NCBI GenBank assembly: GCA_905212635.1
Contig: CAJMFH010000021.1
Location: 1 to 42,271 of the forward strand
DNA: 42,271 nt
Source of the DNA: an uncultured Lachnoclostridium sp.
GTDB lineage: Bacteria; Bacillota; Clostridia; Lachnospirales; Lachnospiraceae
Direction: 5' to 3'
A program made the translations under genes and the position numbers. The notes under the pieces were generated by a model. That model saw only the letters and a list, made by a program, of their open reading frames with translations, was not told where the DNA came from and did no database searches. Positions 1 through 8,111 of this stretch are shown piece by piece. Positions within the stretch are counted from its first letter, which is position 1. Each line of letters begins with the position of its first letter.

Positions 1-140
1 TTATTTGCTATGTCCTTTGTTTCTTGGTTGTCTAAAATTTCTTTTTTTCAAACTTCCATCTCCTCCATTTTTTATTATACAGATATGGTAGTAAAGAATC
101 AGCAAAGAAACAAGACTTTTTTTCAAATTTCCGTAATCTT

Positions 141-262
141 TCAAAAAAGGTTTGCATGTCGTGAGCGCTCTCGCTCCAACAAACGACGCAGGGGTATCGA
201 TATGCAGAGGACGCATATCTGATACCCGCGCGTTTGTACTCACTTCATGCAAACCTTTTTGA
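141..262 (-). repeat. Structured inverted-repeat element, possible eno terminator
   Basis: Arms 141-158 and 245-262 (tcaaaaaaggtttgcatg against catgcaaacctttttga) are almost perfectly complementary. Nested inside are gtgag/ctcac, an acaaacg/cgtttgt pairing, and a central hairpin gggtatc-gatatgc against gcatatc-tgataccc with one bulged base. Read on the minus strand, downstream of eno, the outer stem ends in CCTTTTTTG, so it could act as a large terminator. The nested arms also resemble a dispersed palindromic element. The short ORF through it (1-252, minus) looks like a by-product of the repeat. In the rest of 1-413, including 263-413, I see no gene and no other clear signal. Confidence 0.5.
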
Positions 263-413
263 TAAATTACTAAAATTCCAAAAATAGCAGCTTACTACTT
301 ATCTTTAAGTATTCCCGCTTGGAAAACTCTGATCTCCTTCTCTAATTGAAACGATAGGTAACAATAAGGTACTTAATTTCCATTTATTAAAAAGTCCCGA
401 ATCGTTAACTCGT

Positions 414-1709
414 TTATTTCACATTAAAGGCATTCATTCCCGGATATACTGCACTTTCGCCAAGTTCTTCTTCGATACGGAGAAGCTGGTTGTATTTGGC
501 TACACGCTCGGAACGGCTTGGTGCTCCGGTCTTGATCTGACAGGTGTTCAGTGCCACTGCAAGATCGGCGATCGTCGTATCCTCGGTCTCGCCGGAACGA
601 TGGGATGAAATTGCTGTGTATCCGGCTTTATGTGCCATTTTGATGGCTTCCAGAGTCTCGGATACCGAGCCGATCTGATTGAGTTTGATGAGAATACTGT
701 TTCCACAGCCAAGTTCAATTCCCTTCGCCAGACGCTCGGTGTTTGTTACAAACAAGTCATCGCCAACCAGCTGTACTTTGTCACCAAGTTCTGCGGTAAG
801 TTTTTTCCAGCCTTCCCAGTCTTCTTCATCCAATGCGTCTTCGATAGAGATGATCGGATATTTCTCAACCAGTTTTTTCCAATGATCGATCAACTGCTCT
901 GACGTATATACGGTTCCGGCTTTTGGAAGTTTATATTCTCCCACTTTGCCTGTTTTCCACTCGGAAGAAGCAGCATCCATTGCGATCTTGAAATCTTTTC
1001 CCGGCTCATATCCGGCTTTTTTCACGGCTTCCAAAATGGTTTCGATCGCTTCCTCATCGGATTTCAATGCAGGGGCAAAACCACCTTCGTCACCGACGGA
1101 AGTAGCCAGTCCTCTTTCTTTCAAAATCGAAGCCAGCGCATGGAATACTTCGGCACACCAGCGAAGGCACTCTTTAAACGAAGGTGCTCCGACCGGCATG
1201 ATCATAAATTCCTGCACATCAAGTCCGGAGGACAATGCATGGCATCCTCCGTTTACAATATTCATCATCGGAACCGGAAGACGGTTTCCGCTGATTCCGC
1301 CAAGGAAGCGGTACAATGGAATCTCCAATGCATTGGCTGCTGCCTTCGCACAAGCAATCGAAACGGCAAGGATTGCATTTGCTCCCAGATTGGATTTGTC
1401 CTTTGTTCCATCGGCTTTTCTCATCGCTGCATCGACTGCGTAAATATCCGATGCATCCATACCTTTCAATGTCTCCTGAATGGTCGTGTTGATATTTTCA
1501 ACTGCCTTGGAAACACCTTTTCCAAGATATCTTCCCTTGTCGCCATCACGAAGTTCAAGCGCCTCAAATTCACCGGTAGATGCACCGGATGGTGCGGTTC
1601 CTCTTCCCATCACGCCGCCACACAGATAAACTTCTGCCTCTACGGTCGGATTTCCACGGGAATCCATAATTTCTCTTCCTATTATCTTTTCAATCTGCAA
1701 ATGATTCAC
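414..1709 (-). CDS. eno: Enolase (phosphopyruvate hydratase)
   Basis: The 431-residue product converts 2-phosphoglycerate to phosphoenolpyruvate in cytoplasmic glycolysis and is full length for the family. It starts MNHLQIEKIIGREIMDSRGNPTVEAE, and the N-terminal MDSRGNPT stretch is an enolase hallmark. The Mg2+/catalytic segments GDEGGFAP, SIEDALDEEDW and LVGDDLFVTN, and the C-terminal SSHRSGETED signature, are all present. A ribosome binding site GAAAGGAG lies about 13 nt upstream of the ATG. It appears to be monocistronic: the upstream YitT gene ends at 1841, and the gap carries two tandem dyads that may be operators. Confidence 0.97.
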   Translation of the reverse strand: MNHLQIEKIIGREIMDSRGNPTVEAEVYLCGGVMGRGTAPSGASTGEFEALELRDGDKGRYLGKGVSKAVENINTTIQETLKGMDASDIYAVDAAMRKADGTKDKSNLGANAILAVSIACAKAAANALEIPLYRFLGGISGNRLPVPMMNIVNGGCHALSSGLDVQEFMIMPVGAPSFKECLRWCAEVFHALASILKERGLATSVGDEGGFAPALKSDEEAIETILEAVKKAGYEPGKDFKIAMDAASSEWKTGKVGEYKLPKAGTVYTSEQLIDHWKKLVEKYPIISIEDALDEEDWEGWKKLTAELGDKVQLVGDDLFVTNTERLAKGIELGCGNSILIKLNQIGSVSETLEAIKMAHKAGYTAISSHRSGETEDTTIADLAVALNTCQIKTGAPSRSERVAKYNQLLRIEEELGESAVYPGMNAFNVK

Positions 1710-1742
1710 TTTTTTATTCTCCTTTCAAAAAACAGTCTTGTG

Positions 1743-1780
1743 GTTAGTATTTGCTAACAATTATTAGTATATTCTAATAA
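1743..1780 (-). promoter_or_regulatory. Tandem TTAG-N6-CTAA dyads upstream of eno
   Basis: Two palindromes, GTTAGTATTTGCTAAC (1743-1758) and TTATTAGTATATTCTAATAA (1761-1780), share the core TTAGTATNTNCTAA. Their centres lie 20 bp apart, about two helical turns. They sit 34-71 bp upstream of the eno start codon, overlapping where the promoter should be (a TTGCAA at 1782-1787 could be a -35). This layout suits paired binding of a dimeric regulator; which one is unknown. Confidence 0.5.
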
Positions 1781-1840
1781 TTTGCAAAAAACAAGATATT
1801 TTCCCCACAAAAACGACTTTTGAAATGAGAATCTTTTTCA

Positions 1841-2719
1841 TCACTGTAAATGCTTTTCGTATTTTCCCACAACCGACATTCCGTCTTTTACAACGACAAA
1901 CGCATGCTCGTCCACTTCTTTCAACTCGCGTTTTAAATGAGCGCATTCGTATTTGGACAGGACGACAATGACCATATACGTATTTTCCTCGGTATAACCG
2001 CCCTTGGCTTCCCACCAGGTGGCATCCCGGTGATATTCATTGACGATGTAATCAATGATCTCCAGCGGCTTCTTTTTGGTAAATATTACCACTTCCGTAT
2101 TGATGTTCTGCGTATGCGTCCGGTCAATCATCAACATATTCACTGCCGAATAAATAATGCTGTACACCGCGGTAGGGAGTCCGAATAACACCGCACAGAT
2201 GATGTAAATAACCGCATTTACCGACAAGGACACTTTGCCGACACTGAATCCCTTGAAACGCTTGGTAAAGATCATTCCAACGATATCCAGTCCGCCGCTG
2301 GATCCCCCTGACTGCAAGGCTATTCCAATCCCGGTTCCGCCAAAGATCCCGCCGATGATACTCGCCGTAAGGGAGTCCTGCACGATTGGAATCGCCGGTA
2401 TCGGAATCAGACTGAGAAACAATGTCTGGCTGATCACACAGACCAGCGTGCGGAAGAAAAATTTCTTACCGACAAATACATACGCCAGCGCAAAGAGCGG
2501 AATGTTCAGAAGCATATTGATAATACCGGCAATATCCGTCGTTCCGGATGCCACATGAAAATAGCGCACCAATACCGTACGGAGCACCTGACTAATTCCC
2601 AAGACTCCGCCATTGTAGAGATTTGCCGGTACGATAAAAAGATTGATGCCGGCTGAAAATATCAGCATCCCGATCACTGCCATTGCATTGCGCTGCCAAA
2701 ATTCCCGCTTAGTATTCAT
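1841..2719 (-). CDS. YitT family membrane protein
   Basis: This is a 292-residue integral membrane protein of the YitT/DUF161 family with a C-terminal DUF2179 cytoplasmic domain. About five to six hydrophobic segments occupy the first 200 residues, including a glycine-rich stretch GGIFGGTGIGIALQSGGSSGG typical of YitT. The C-terminal part (from about IINTEVVIFTKK) is the soluble domain. I start it at the ATG of MNTKREFW because AAGAGG lies about 8 nt upstream; the upstream in-frame ATG lacks such a site. It begins 42 bp after the P-type ATPase stop, so the two are probably cotranscribed and share the Mn2+ riboswitch. The biochemical role of the family is not established. Confidence 0.88.
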   Translation of the reverse strand: MNTKREFWQRNAMAVIGMLIFSAGINLFIVPANLYNGGVLGISQVLRTVLVRYFHVASGTTDIAGIINMLLNIPLFALAYVFVGKKFFFRTLVCVISQTLFLSLIPIPAIPIVQDSLTASIIGGIFGGTGIGIALQSGGSSGGLDIVGMIFTKRFKGFSVGKVSLSVNAVIYIICAVLFGLPTAVYSIIYSAVNMLMIDRTHTQNINTEVVIFTKKKPLEIIDYIVNEYHRDATWWEAKGGYTEENTYMVIVVLSKYECAHLKRELKEVDEHAFVVVKDGMSVVGKYEKHLQ

Positions 2720-2761
2720 ATCATCGCCTCTTTTCTCGAAATGTGTGCTTTGTGTCTGCAT

Positions 2762-5398
2762 TTATTTTAACAGATTATTTGCCTTCTGACTAGTCCTGTG
2801 AATAAGTTTACCAGCCTGAATCACTATGGTCGGTGCCACCGCCAGTCCCAGTACAGCAGCATACTGCGTCCCATTTAACGGCATCACTTCAAAAAGGTTG
2901 TGAAGTCCCGGAATAAAGAGGACAGCTGCCAGCAGCAAGGTTCCTGCCGCAAAGGCTCCGATGCTCCATAAATTTGTAGAAAGTTTCACATCAACAAGGG
3001 AACGTTCACTCCGGCAGGTAAATCCGTGAAACAGACGTGCCAGTGTCAAAGTGGCAAATGCCATCGTCGCCGCCGTCGCTGCATCCCTTTGTAATCCCAT
3101 GGCAAAAGCAGTCATCGTCGCTGCCGCAATGAGCGCACCGTATCCGAAAAGACGACGCACAAACTTTCCCGTAAGAATTCCTTCTTTCGGATCTCTCGGC
3201 TTTTGCTTCAATAATTGCGGATCCGACGGCTCCATTCCAATGGCAAGTGCCGGCAGGGAATCCGTCAAAAGATTTATAAACAAGAGGTGAACCGGTTCAA
3301 ACGGCGAAGGAAGTGCCAGCACCGAACAGGCAAGTACCGCAAGGATCGCTGCCATATTACCGGAGAGCAGAAACTGAATCGCATTTTTGATATTGCGATA
3401 GACATTTCGTCCGTTTAATACCGCTTTGATGATGGTCGCAAAATTGTCATCTGCAAGAATCATCGCCGACGCATCTTTTGACACCTCTGTGCCGGTAATT
3501 CCCATGGCTACACCAATATCGGCTTTTTTCAATGCCGGTGCATCGTTGACACCATCTCCTGTCATCGCCACGATGCGTCCCTTTTTCTGCCAGCTTTTTA
3601 CAATTCGTATTTTATTTTCCGGTGAAACCCTTGCATAGACTGAAATCTCTTCCAAAAGTTCATCTAACCGTTCCTCACTCATAGCATCCAGTTCCTGCCC
3701 GGTCACTGCCAGATCTCCTTCTTCAAAAATACCGATCTTTGCCGCGATCGCCGCCGCTGTCACTTTGTGGTCTCCGGTGATCATTACCGGGCGGATCCCT
3801 GCCAGTTTGGCTGTCCGTACTGCCTCCGCTGCTTCTTCCCGCGGCGGGTCGATCATTGCCACCAGTCCGATAAACGTAAACCCATTTTCCTCTTCCAGCG
3901 TCAGCTTTTCATCTTCATCCACTTCTTTGTACGCAAAGGCAAGCACGCGCAGACCATTTTCCGAAAATTCCTGATTCTGCCGCAGGATTTCTTCTTTTAT
4001 CTTGTCATTGATCTCGCGGCTTCCCCCACTCTCTGCCAGCTTAACACTACGATCCAGCAAAACATCGACAGCTCCTTTGGTAAGTATCGTCGATACGCCG
4101 TGCAGACGGTATTTGGTACTCATCAGTTTGCGGTCCGAGTCAAAGGCAATTTCTTCCAGTCTTGGCATCATTTCACGGATGTCTTCTTCGGAAACTCCCG
4201 CCTTCGTCAGCCCTGCTTTTTGTGCCATTGTCAGCAGACAGCTCTCCGTCGGATCCCCGATCTCTTTTCCCTTTTGAAAGGAAGCATCGTTATTCAGGAT
4301 TGCATTGTACAAAAGTTTTCGGTGAAGCGGTTCGACCAGATCCAGTTCCTCCGGTTTCAGAACGGTATGATCAATATAAATGTCCGTTACCGTCATTTTA
4401 TTTTGTGTCAGCGTCCCCGTCTTATCCGAGCAAATTACCGACACACATCCCAGGCTTTCCACGGCTTTCAATTCTTTGATGATGGCATTGTCGGCTGCCA
4501 TTTTCCTCGTCCCCATCGCCTGCACGATCGTAACGATGGAACTAAGCGCCTCCGGAATCGCCGCCACGGCAAGCGCTACAGCAAACATGAGCGAATCCAG
4601 CACCGGCTGCTTTTGCCAGAGTCTAAGCGCAAATACAATCGTCGAAATAATCATAATCACGATCGCAAGTTTCTTTCCAAAATCATCCAGACTTACCTGC
4701 AATGGTGTCTTTCGCTCCTGTGTGGCATTCATGAGATCTGCAATCTTTCCCATCTCGGTCTGCATGCCTGTCGCAGTTACAAGTACGACTGCACGCCCAT
4801 ACGTAACCAGTGTACCGGAATATACCATATTGATCCGGTCTGCCAATGCTGCCTCTCCATCAATGACATCTTCCGTCTTATCCACATTTGCTGATTCCCC
4901 GGTAAGCGAACTCTCATTGACCTGAAGCGAATAATTGTTCAAAATACGGCCATCCGCTGCGATCATATCCCCCGCTTCCAAAAGAAGAATGTCTCCCGGC
5001 ACAACTTCTTTGGAAATAATTTCCATTTTCTTTCCCTCACGAAGCACTTTCGCATGAGGCGATGATAGTGCTTTGAGGGAATCCAGCGATTTTTCAGCCT
5101 TCAGATACTGCACCGTTCCAAGCACCGCATTCATTACAATGACAACAAAGATTACGACGGTGCTCTCCACATTTCCGGACAGCATTGACACAACCGCCGC
5201 AATGATCAAAATGATAACGAGCAGATCCAGAAACTGCTCCGCAAAGATTTGCACCGGACTTTTTTTCTTTGCCTCTTTCAAGCAGTTTTCCCCCTGTTGC
5301 TGCCGGATTTTCAGCACTTCACTCTCTGTCAAACCTTCTTCGGAGGCATGCTGGTTTCGAAGAACCTCTTCCTTGGTCATCTGGTAAACTTCTTTCAT
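2762..5398 (-). CDS. Ca2+/Mn2+-type P-type ATPase
   Basis: This is an 878-residue cation-transporting P2-type ATPase. Seen in order: an N-terminal cation-ATPase segment, paired membrane helices around residues 55-100, actuator TGES (about 167), PEAL in TM4 (about 282), the phosphorylation motif DKTGTLT with Asp near 325, MITGDH and TGDGVNDAPA in the P domain, and NLLTDSLPALAIG in TM6, followed by further C-terminal helices. These features are typical of SERCA/PMR1-like Ca2+ or Mn2+ pumps. The start is the ATG at 5398 (MKEVYQMTKEEV), since AAAGGA lies 8 nt upstream; the in-frame ATG at 5404 is too close to it, and further upstream lies the leader element. The yybP-ykoY-like riboswitch in the leader argues for Mn2+ efflux. 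YitT follows 42 bp downstream. Confidence 0.93.
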   Translation of the reverse strand: MKEVYQMTKEEVLRNQHASEEGLTESEVLKIRQQQGENCLKEAKKKSPVQIFAEQFLDLLVIILIIAAVVSMLSGNVESTVVIFVVIVMNAVLGTVQYLKAEKSLDSLKALSSPHAKVLREGKKMEIISKEVVPGDILLLEAGDMIAADGRILNNYSLQVNESSLTGESANVDKTEDVIDGEAALADRINMVYSGTLVTYGRAVVLVTATGMQTEMGKIADLMNATQERKTPLQVSLDDFGKKLAIVIMIISTIVFALRLWQKQPVLDSLMFAVALAVAAIPEALSSIVTIVQAMGTRKMAADNAIIKELKAVESLGCVSVICSDKTGTLTQNKMTVTDIYIDHTVLKPEELDLVEPLHRKLLYNAILNNDASFQKGKEIGDPTESCLLTMAQKAGLTKAGVSEEDIREMMPRLEEIAFDSDRKLMSTKYRLHGVSTILTKGAVDVLLDRSVKLAESGGSREINDKIKEEILRQNQEFSENGLRVLAFAYKEVDEDEKLTLEEENGFTFIGLVAMIDPPREEAAEAVRTAKLAGIRPVMITGDHKVTAAAIAAKIGIFEEGDLAVTGQELDAMSEERLDELLEEISVYARVSPENKIRIVKSWQKKGRIVAMTGDGVNDAPALKKADIGVAMGITGTEVSKDASAMILADDNFATIIKAVLNGRNVYRNIKNAIQFLLSGNMAAILAVLACSVLALPSPFEPVHLLFINLLTDSLPALAIGMEPSDPQLLKQKPRDPKEGILTGKFVRRLFGYGALIAAATMTAFAMGLQRDAATAATMAFATLTLARLFHGFTCRSERSLVDVKLSTNLWSIGAFAAGTLLLAAVLFIPGLHNLFEVMPLNGTQYAAVLGLAVAPTIVIQAGKLIHRTSQKANNLLK

Positions 5399-5461
5399 AA
5401 TCATAGTCCTTTCTTGTTTTGGGATGTCCCTTTTACGTTGCTTTTCGCCGCTCTGCCTTGG

Positions 5462-5635
5462 CTGAGACGGACTTATTAATAAGTCCTCAACTTGCTTTGT
5501 GCTGCGCACTCCCGCAAGTTGCCCCATTCGCACTCCGCGCTATTGCGCTCCTTGCTCATGTGGTTTGTGTCTCTAGACAAGAAATTACTTTTTCTGCAAG
5601 CAGAAAGCAATTTCTTGTCTGAGACGGACTTATTA
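5462..5635 (-). repeat. Direct-repeat-flanked hairpin element in ATPase leader
   Basis: CTGAGACGGACTTATTA occurs exactly at 5462-5478 and 5619-5635. Between them are a long hairpin (arms 5575-5586 and 5609-5620, agacaagaaatt/aatttcttgtct), a GCGC-AATA-GCGC hairpin, and a CAACTTGC/GCAAGTTG pairing (minus strand). One direct repeat extends into the 18-bp palindrome ggacttattaataagtcc. The element lies between the riboswitch terminator and the ATPase start, so it is transcribed as leader. It looks like an inserted miniature element or dispersed repeat; whether it affects translation cannot be told. The short ORFs crossing it are not convincing genes. Confidence 0.5.
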
Positions 5636-5642
5636 TCCCCAC

Positions 5643-5688
5643 AAAAAAAGACTTTCTGTGCACGCGAAACACATGCACAAAAAGTCTT
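5643..5688 (-). terminator. Riboswitch-controlled intrinsic terminator
   Basis: On the minus strand a 15-bp stem (5674-5688 with 5648-5662, AAGACTTTTTGTGCA against TGCACAGAAAGTCTT, one G-U pair) with an 11-nt loop is followed by seven U residues. Its 5' arm (CUUUUUGUGCA) can instead pair with UGCAAAGAG at the 5' edge of the upstream aptamer, which gives an antiterminator switch. Confidence 0.85.
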
Positions 5689-5700
5689 GTTCAACAATTT

Positions 5701-5790
5701 CTGTTCCGTAGATCCCGGATTCTTGCGAATCGTACTGACGAAATCTACACCGGACTTTTCATGTCCGGAACTACTCCCTCTTTGCAGGTT
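5701..5790 (-). ncRNA. yybP-ykoY-type Mn2+ riboswitch aptamer
   Basis: The minus strand contains the family signature segments in order: GAGGGAGTAG (5780-5771), a GGAC-atgaaaa-GTCC hairpin, CGTCAGTACG (5740-5731), a GATTC-GCAA-GAATC hairpin, then CCGG and CTACGG. The known yybP-ykoY motif has GGGGAGUAG in one loop and CGUCA...CCGGC in the other, with Mn2+ bound where the two loops dock. A promoter lies just upstream, a terminator just downstream, and the next gene is a Ca2+/Mn2+-type P-type ATPase, as in Lactococcus yoaB. By analogy Mn2+ should turn expression on. The match to the consensus is from memory. Confidence 0.8.
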
Positions 5791-5796
5791 GTTCTT

Positions 5797-5825
5797 ATCC
5801 TATCATGTATTGTTCCCCATGTAAA
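5797..5825 (-). promoter_or_regulatory. Promoter of Mn2+ riboswitch-ATPase-yitT transcript
   Basis: On the minus strand TTTACA (5825-5820) and TAGGAT (5802-5797) are separated by exactly 17 bp, and the aptamer begins a few bases downstream. The promoter lies immediately after the stop of the DXS-like gene, so the ATPase unit is transcribed independently. Confidence 0.55.
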
Positions 5826-5853
5826 GAGGTTTTATACAAAAAACGGTTAAGAA

Positions 5854-7605
5854 CTAGCAAAGATTCTTAATGCTCTCCGTAATCTGCGGAATCGTTAATC
5901 CGTTTTTCTCCATTACTTCTGCCACATCATAACGGTCTAAAAATTCTTTTTTGAGGCCAAGATTCAGCACTTTCATGTCAGAACCGCCATAGAACCGTGC
6001 GATTTTTTCACCGAATCCGCCATCCAGAATACCATCTTCCAAAGTGACAACGACATCATGATCTTTCTTTAAATTCTCCAAAAGTTCTTCATCCACACCG
6101 GTGATATAATATGGATTGATAACGGTCGCCTCAATGCCATCTTTCTGCAAAGCCTCCGCTGTCTGCTCGCCAAGAGAATAAAATGTTCCAAGGCCGATCA
6201 ACGCCACTTTACTTCCTTTTTTTGTCACCTCATAACGGTTCAGCTTTGAAAAATCTTTCGTGACCTTCTTTCCATCCGACACCATCGCTCCACCCGGAAG
6301 ACGAATTGCAACCGGATGCTCTTTCTGCTCAATGCTCCAATCCAGCATTGCCAGATATTCTTCCTTTGTCGTCGGAGCAAGATAGACAAGATTTGGAATA
6401 TTTGCCATCATTGGAATGTCATACAGCCCAAGATGTGTCACGTCATTCATGCCATAGACCGTTCCCCAGAACGTAATGATCGTCGCAGGATTATTATTGA
6501 TGCAGAGATCCTGTGAAAGCTGGTCATATGTCCTCTGAACAAAGGTACTATAGACTCCATATACCGGTTTTCCGCCATTTTCCGCGATACCGGAAGCAAG
6601 CGCAACCGCCGTCTCTTCTGCAATTCCCACATCGACAAACTGCTTGCCTGCCTCTTTTCTCTTATCCTCGGTAAATCCCATTACCGTCGGCGTTCCGGAT
6701 GTGATAGCAACGACACTCGGATCCTTTTTCATTTTATCAAGCAGGTAAGAAACCGTCACATCTTCATATGCCTCGCCTTCCATTTCCATCAATGGTTCAC
6801 CGGTATCAATGTGAAATGGTCCGCTGTAATGCCACTCTTCTTTATGAGCCTCTGCCGGCGCATATCCTTTTCCTTTCAACGTCTTAATATGCACGACAAC
6901 CGGCTTTTTGCTGTCCTTTACTGACGCAAATGCATCAATCAGCGCACGCACATCATTTCCCTCGTCCACATAACGGTAGTCAAGTCCCATCGCGCGGAAC
7001 AGATTGCATTCTGCCGTTCCTTTTGTCTCGCGGAGCAGTTTCAGATTCTGATACAGACCACCATGATTTTCTGCAATCGACATATCATTGTCATTGACCA
7101 CAATAATGAAATTGCCTCCCAGTTCTGCTGCCCAGTCAAGTCCTTCCAATGCTTCCCCGCCACTGAGCGATCCATCTCCGATCACCGCGATCACATTGCC
7201 ATCTTCCCCTTTCAGGTCGCGTGCCTTGGCAAGTCCAAGTGCCAGACTCACAGACGTTGACGTATGTCCAACGGTAAAATGATCGTGTTCGCTTTCATGC
7301 GGATTACTATATCCGGATACATCATCGTAATGCTCCTCATACAAATACGCATCTTTTCTTCCCGTCAGCATTTTGTGCGGATAGGTCTGATGCGATACGT
7401 CATATACAATCTTATCTTTTGGCGATTCAAACACATAGTGCAGGGCCATCGTCGCCTCTACCATACCAAAATTGGGTCCAAAATGACCTCCGTGAATACT
7501 CGCCCGTTTCAATAACGCCGCCCGCATTTCTTCCGCAAGTGCCGTCATCTGCTCATCGTTTAATTTTTTTACATCTTCTGGTCCATTGATATTTTCTAAA
7601 TACAT
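5854..7605 (-). CDS. DXS-like TPP-dependent transketolase family enzyme
   Basis: The 583-residue protein has the three-part architecture of 1-deoxy-D-xylulose-5-phosphate synthase. The N-terminal part has IHGGHFGPNFG and VYDVSHQTYPHKMLTGR, the TPP site is GDGSLSGGE...NDNDMSI, and the pyrimidine domain has VGIAEE with the catalytic-type Glu, then a transketolase C domain. It is shorter than typical DXS (about 620). The usual AEQHAV reads AEETAV, the DRAG segment reads FWGT, and the YPRG segment reads LPGG. The two arginines in those motifs are thought to hold the glyceraldehyde-3-phosphate phosphate, so the substrate may differ. Its ATG overlaps the merR end by 10 nt, with GGGAGG upstream. It could still be annotated DXS, but I would not assume the MEP-pathway role. 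Confidence 0.82.
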   Translation of the reverse strand: MYLENINGPEDVKKLNDEQMTALAEEMRAALLKRASIHGGHFGPNFGMVEATMALHYVFESPKDKIVYDVSHQTYPHKMLTGRKDAYLYEEHYDDVSGYSNPHESEHDHFTVGHTSTSVSLALGLAKARDLKGEDGNVIAVIGDGSLSGGEALEGLDWAAELGGNFIIVVNDNDMSIAENHGGLYQNLKLLRETKGTAECNLFRAMGLDYRYVDEGNDVRALIDAFASVKDSKKPVVVHIKTLKGKGYAPAEAHKEEWHYSGPFHIDTGEPLMEMEGEAYEDVTVSYLLDKMKKDPSVVAITSGTPTVMGFTEDKRKEAGKQFVDVGIAEETAVALASGIAENGGKPVYGVYSTFVQRTYDQLSQDLCINNNPATIITFWGTVYGMNDVTHLGLYDIPMMANIPNLVYLAPTTKEEYLAMLDWSIEQKEHPVAIRLPGGAMVSDGKKVTKDFSKLNRYEVTKKGSKVALIGLGTFYSLGEQTAEALQKDGIEATVINPYYITGVDEELLENLKKDHDVVVTLEDGILDGGFGEKIARFYGGSDMKVLNLGLKKEFLDRYDVAEVMEKNGLTIPQITESIKNLC

Positions 7606-7985
7606 TTGTCTTCCTCCCAGGTTAATTTTCCAGTTTCAACAGCTTTTTCATATCTTGATATCTTATAATCCAGTTTGTCCATCGCCGCCTGTAGCTGTGC
7701 TTTCTGCTCTTCCAGTTTTTCCCGCTGTTCCTGCAAAAGCTGAAGTCTTGCGGCAAAAGTCGAGTCGCCCTGCTGGAATAATTTTACATATTCAATCAGA
7801 GCCTCCACCGGCAGTCCTGCGCTTCTCATGCAGATCGCCAATTCTACCCATCCGAGATCACTTTCCTGATAATTCCGAATACCATTGGCGTTTCGTGTCA
7901 CTTCCGGAATCATTCCGATCCGCTCATAGTAACGCAGTGTATCCGCGCTGATATCATACTTTTCGCTGACTTCCTTAATCGTCAC
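7596..7985 (-). CDS. MerR family transcriptional regulator
   Basis: This is a 129-residue regulator with an N-terminal winged HTH (MTIKEVSEKYDISADTLRYYERIG, residues 1-24) and a C-terminal coiled coil (about 80-115) for dimerisation. Its tail lacks the conserved metal-binding cysteines of MerR/CueR sensors, so it belongs with AdhR/YfmP-like members that often respond to aldehydes or other small molecules. It starts with GTG behind AGGAGGTG. Its stop overlaps the ATG of the DXS-like gene, implying translational coupling, and its own promoter has the elongated MerR-type spacer, implying autoregulation. Confidence 0.9.
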   Translation of the reverse strand: MTIKEVSEKYDISADTLRYYERIGMIPEVTRNANGIRNYQESDLGWVELAICMRSAGLPVEALIEYVKLFQQGDSTFAARLQLLQEQREKLEEQKAQLQAAMDKLDYKISRYEKAVETGKLTWEEDKCI

Positions 7986-8024
7986 AAGCCGTCACCTCCT
8001 ATGCTGTCTCTTCATTACATAATA

Positions 8025-8055
8025 AGTATAACACTTGGAGTTGACTCTAAGTCAA
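8025..8055 (-). promoter_or_regulatory. MerR-type promoter with 19-bp spacer and dyad
   Basis: On the minus strand TTGACT (8055-8050) and TATACT (8030-8025) flank a 19-bp spacer instead of the usual 17. The spacer region holds the imperfect dyad CTTAGAGT-CA-ACTCCAAG. This is the hallmark of promoters twisted into activity by MerR proteins. It drives the merR/DXS-like pair. Confidence 0.8.
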
Positions 8056-8111
8056 GAAAAATTTTTCCATGGGAGTGTAAAATGTAATAGTAACTTCTTG
8101 CTGCTTTTTCA

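Noticed and set aside
1..252. 83-residue minus-strand ORF
   Set aside because: It runs through the inverted-repeat element, has no convincing RBS or domain, and is best explained as an open frame created by the repeat.
3767..4894. 375-residue plus-strand ORF
   Set aside because: It lies wholly inside the P-type ATPase gene on the other strand, is Cys/His/Arg-rich without domains and has no RBS; it is an antisense shadow.
5476..5697. 73-residue minus-strand ORF in the ATPase leader
   Set aside because: It crosses the riboswitch terminator and the direct-repeat element; structure, not coding, explains the sequence.
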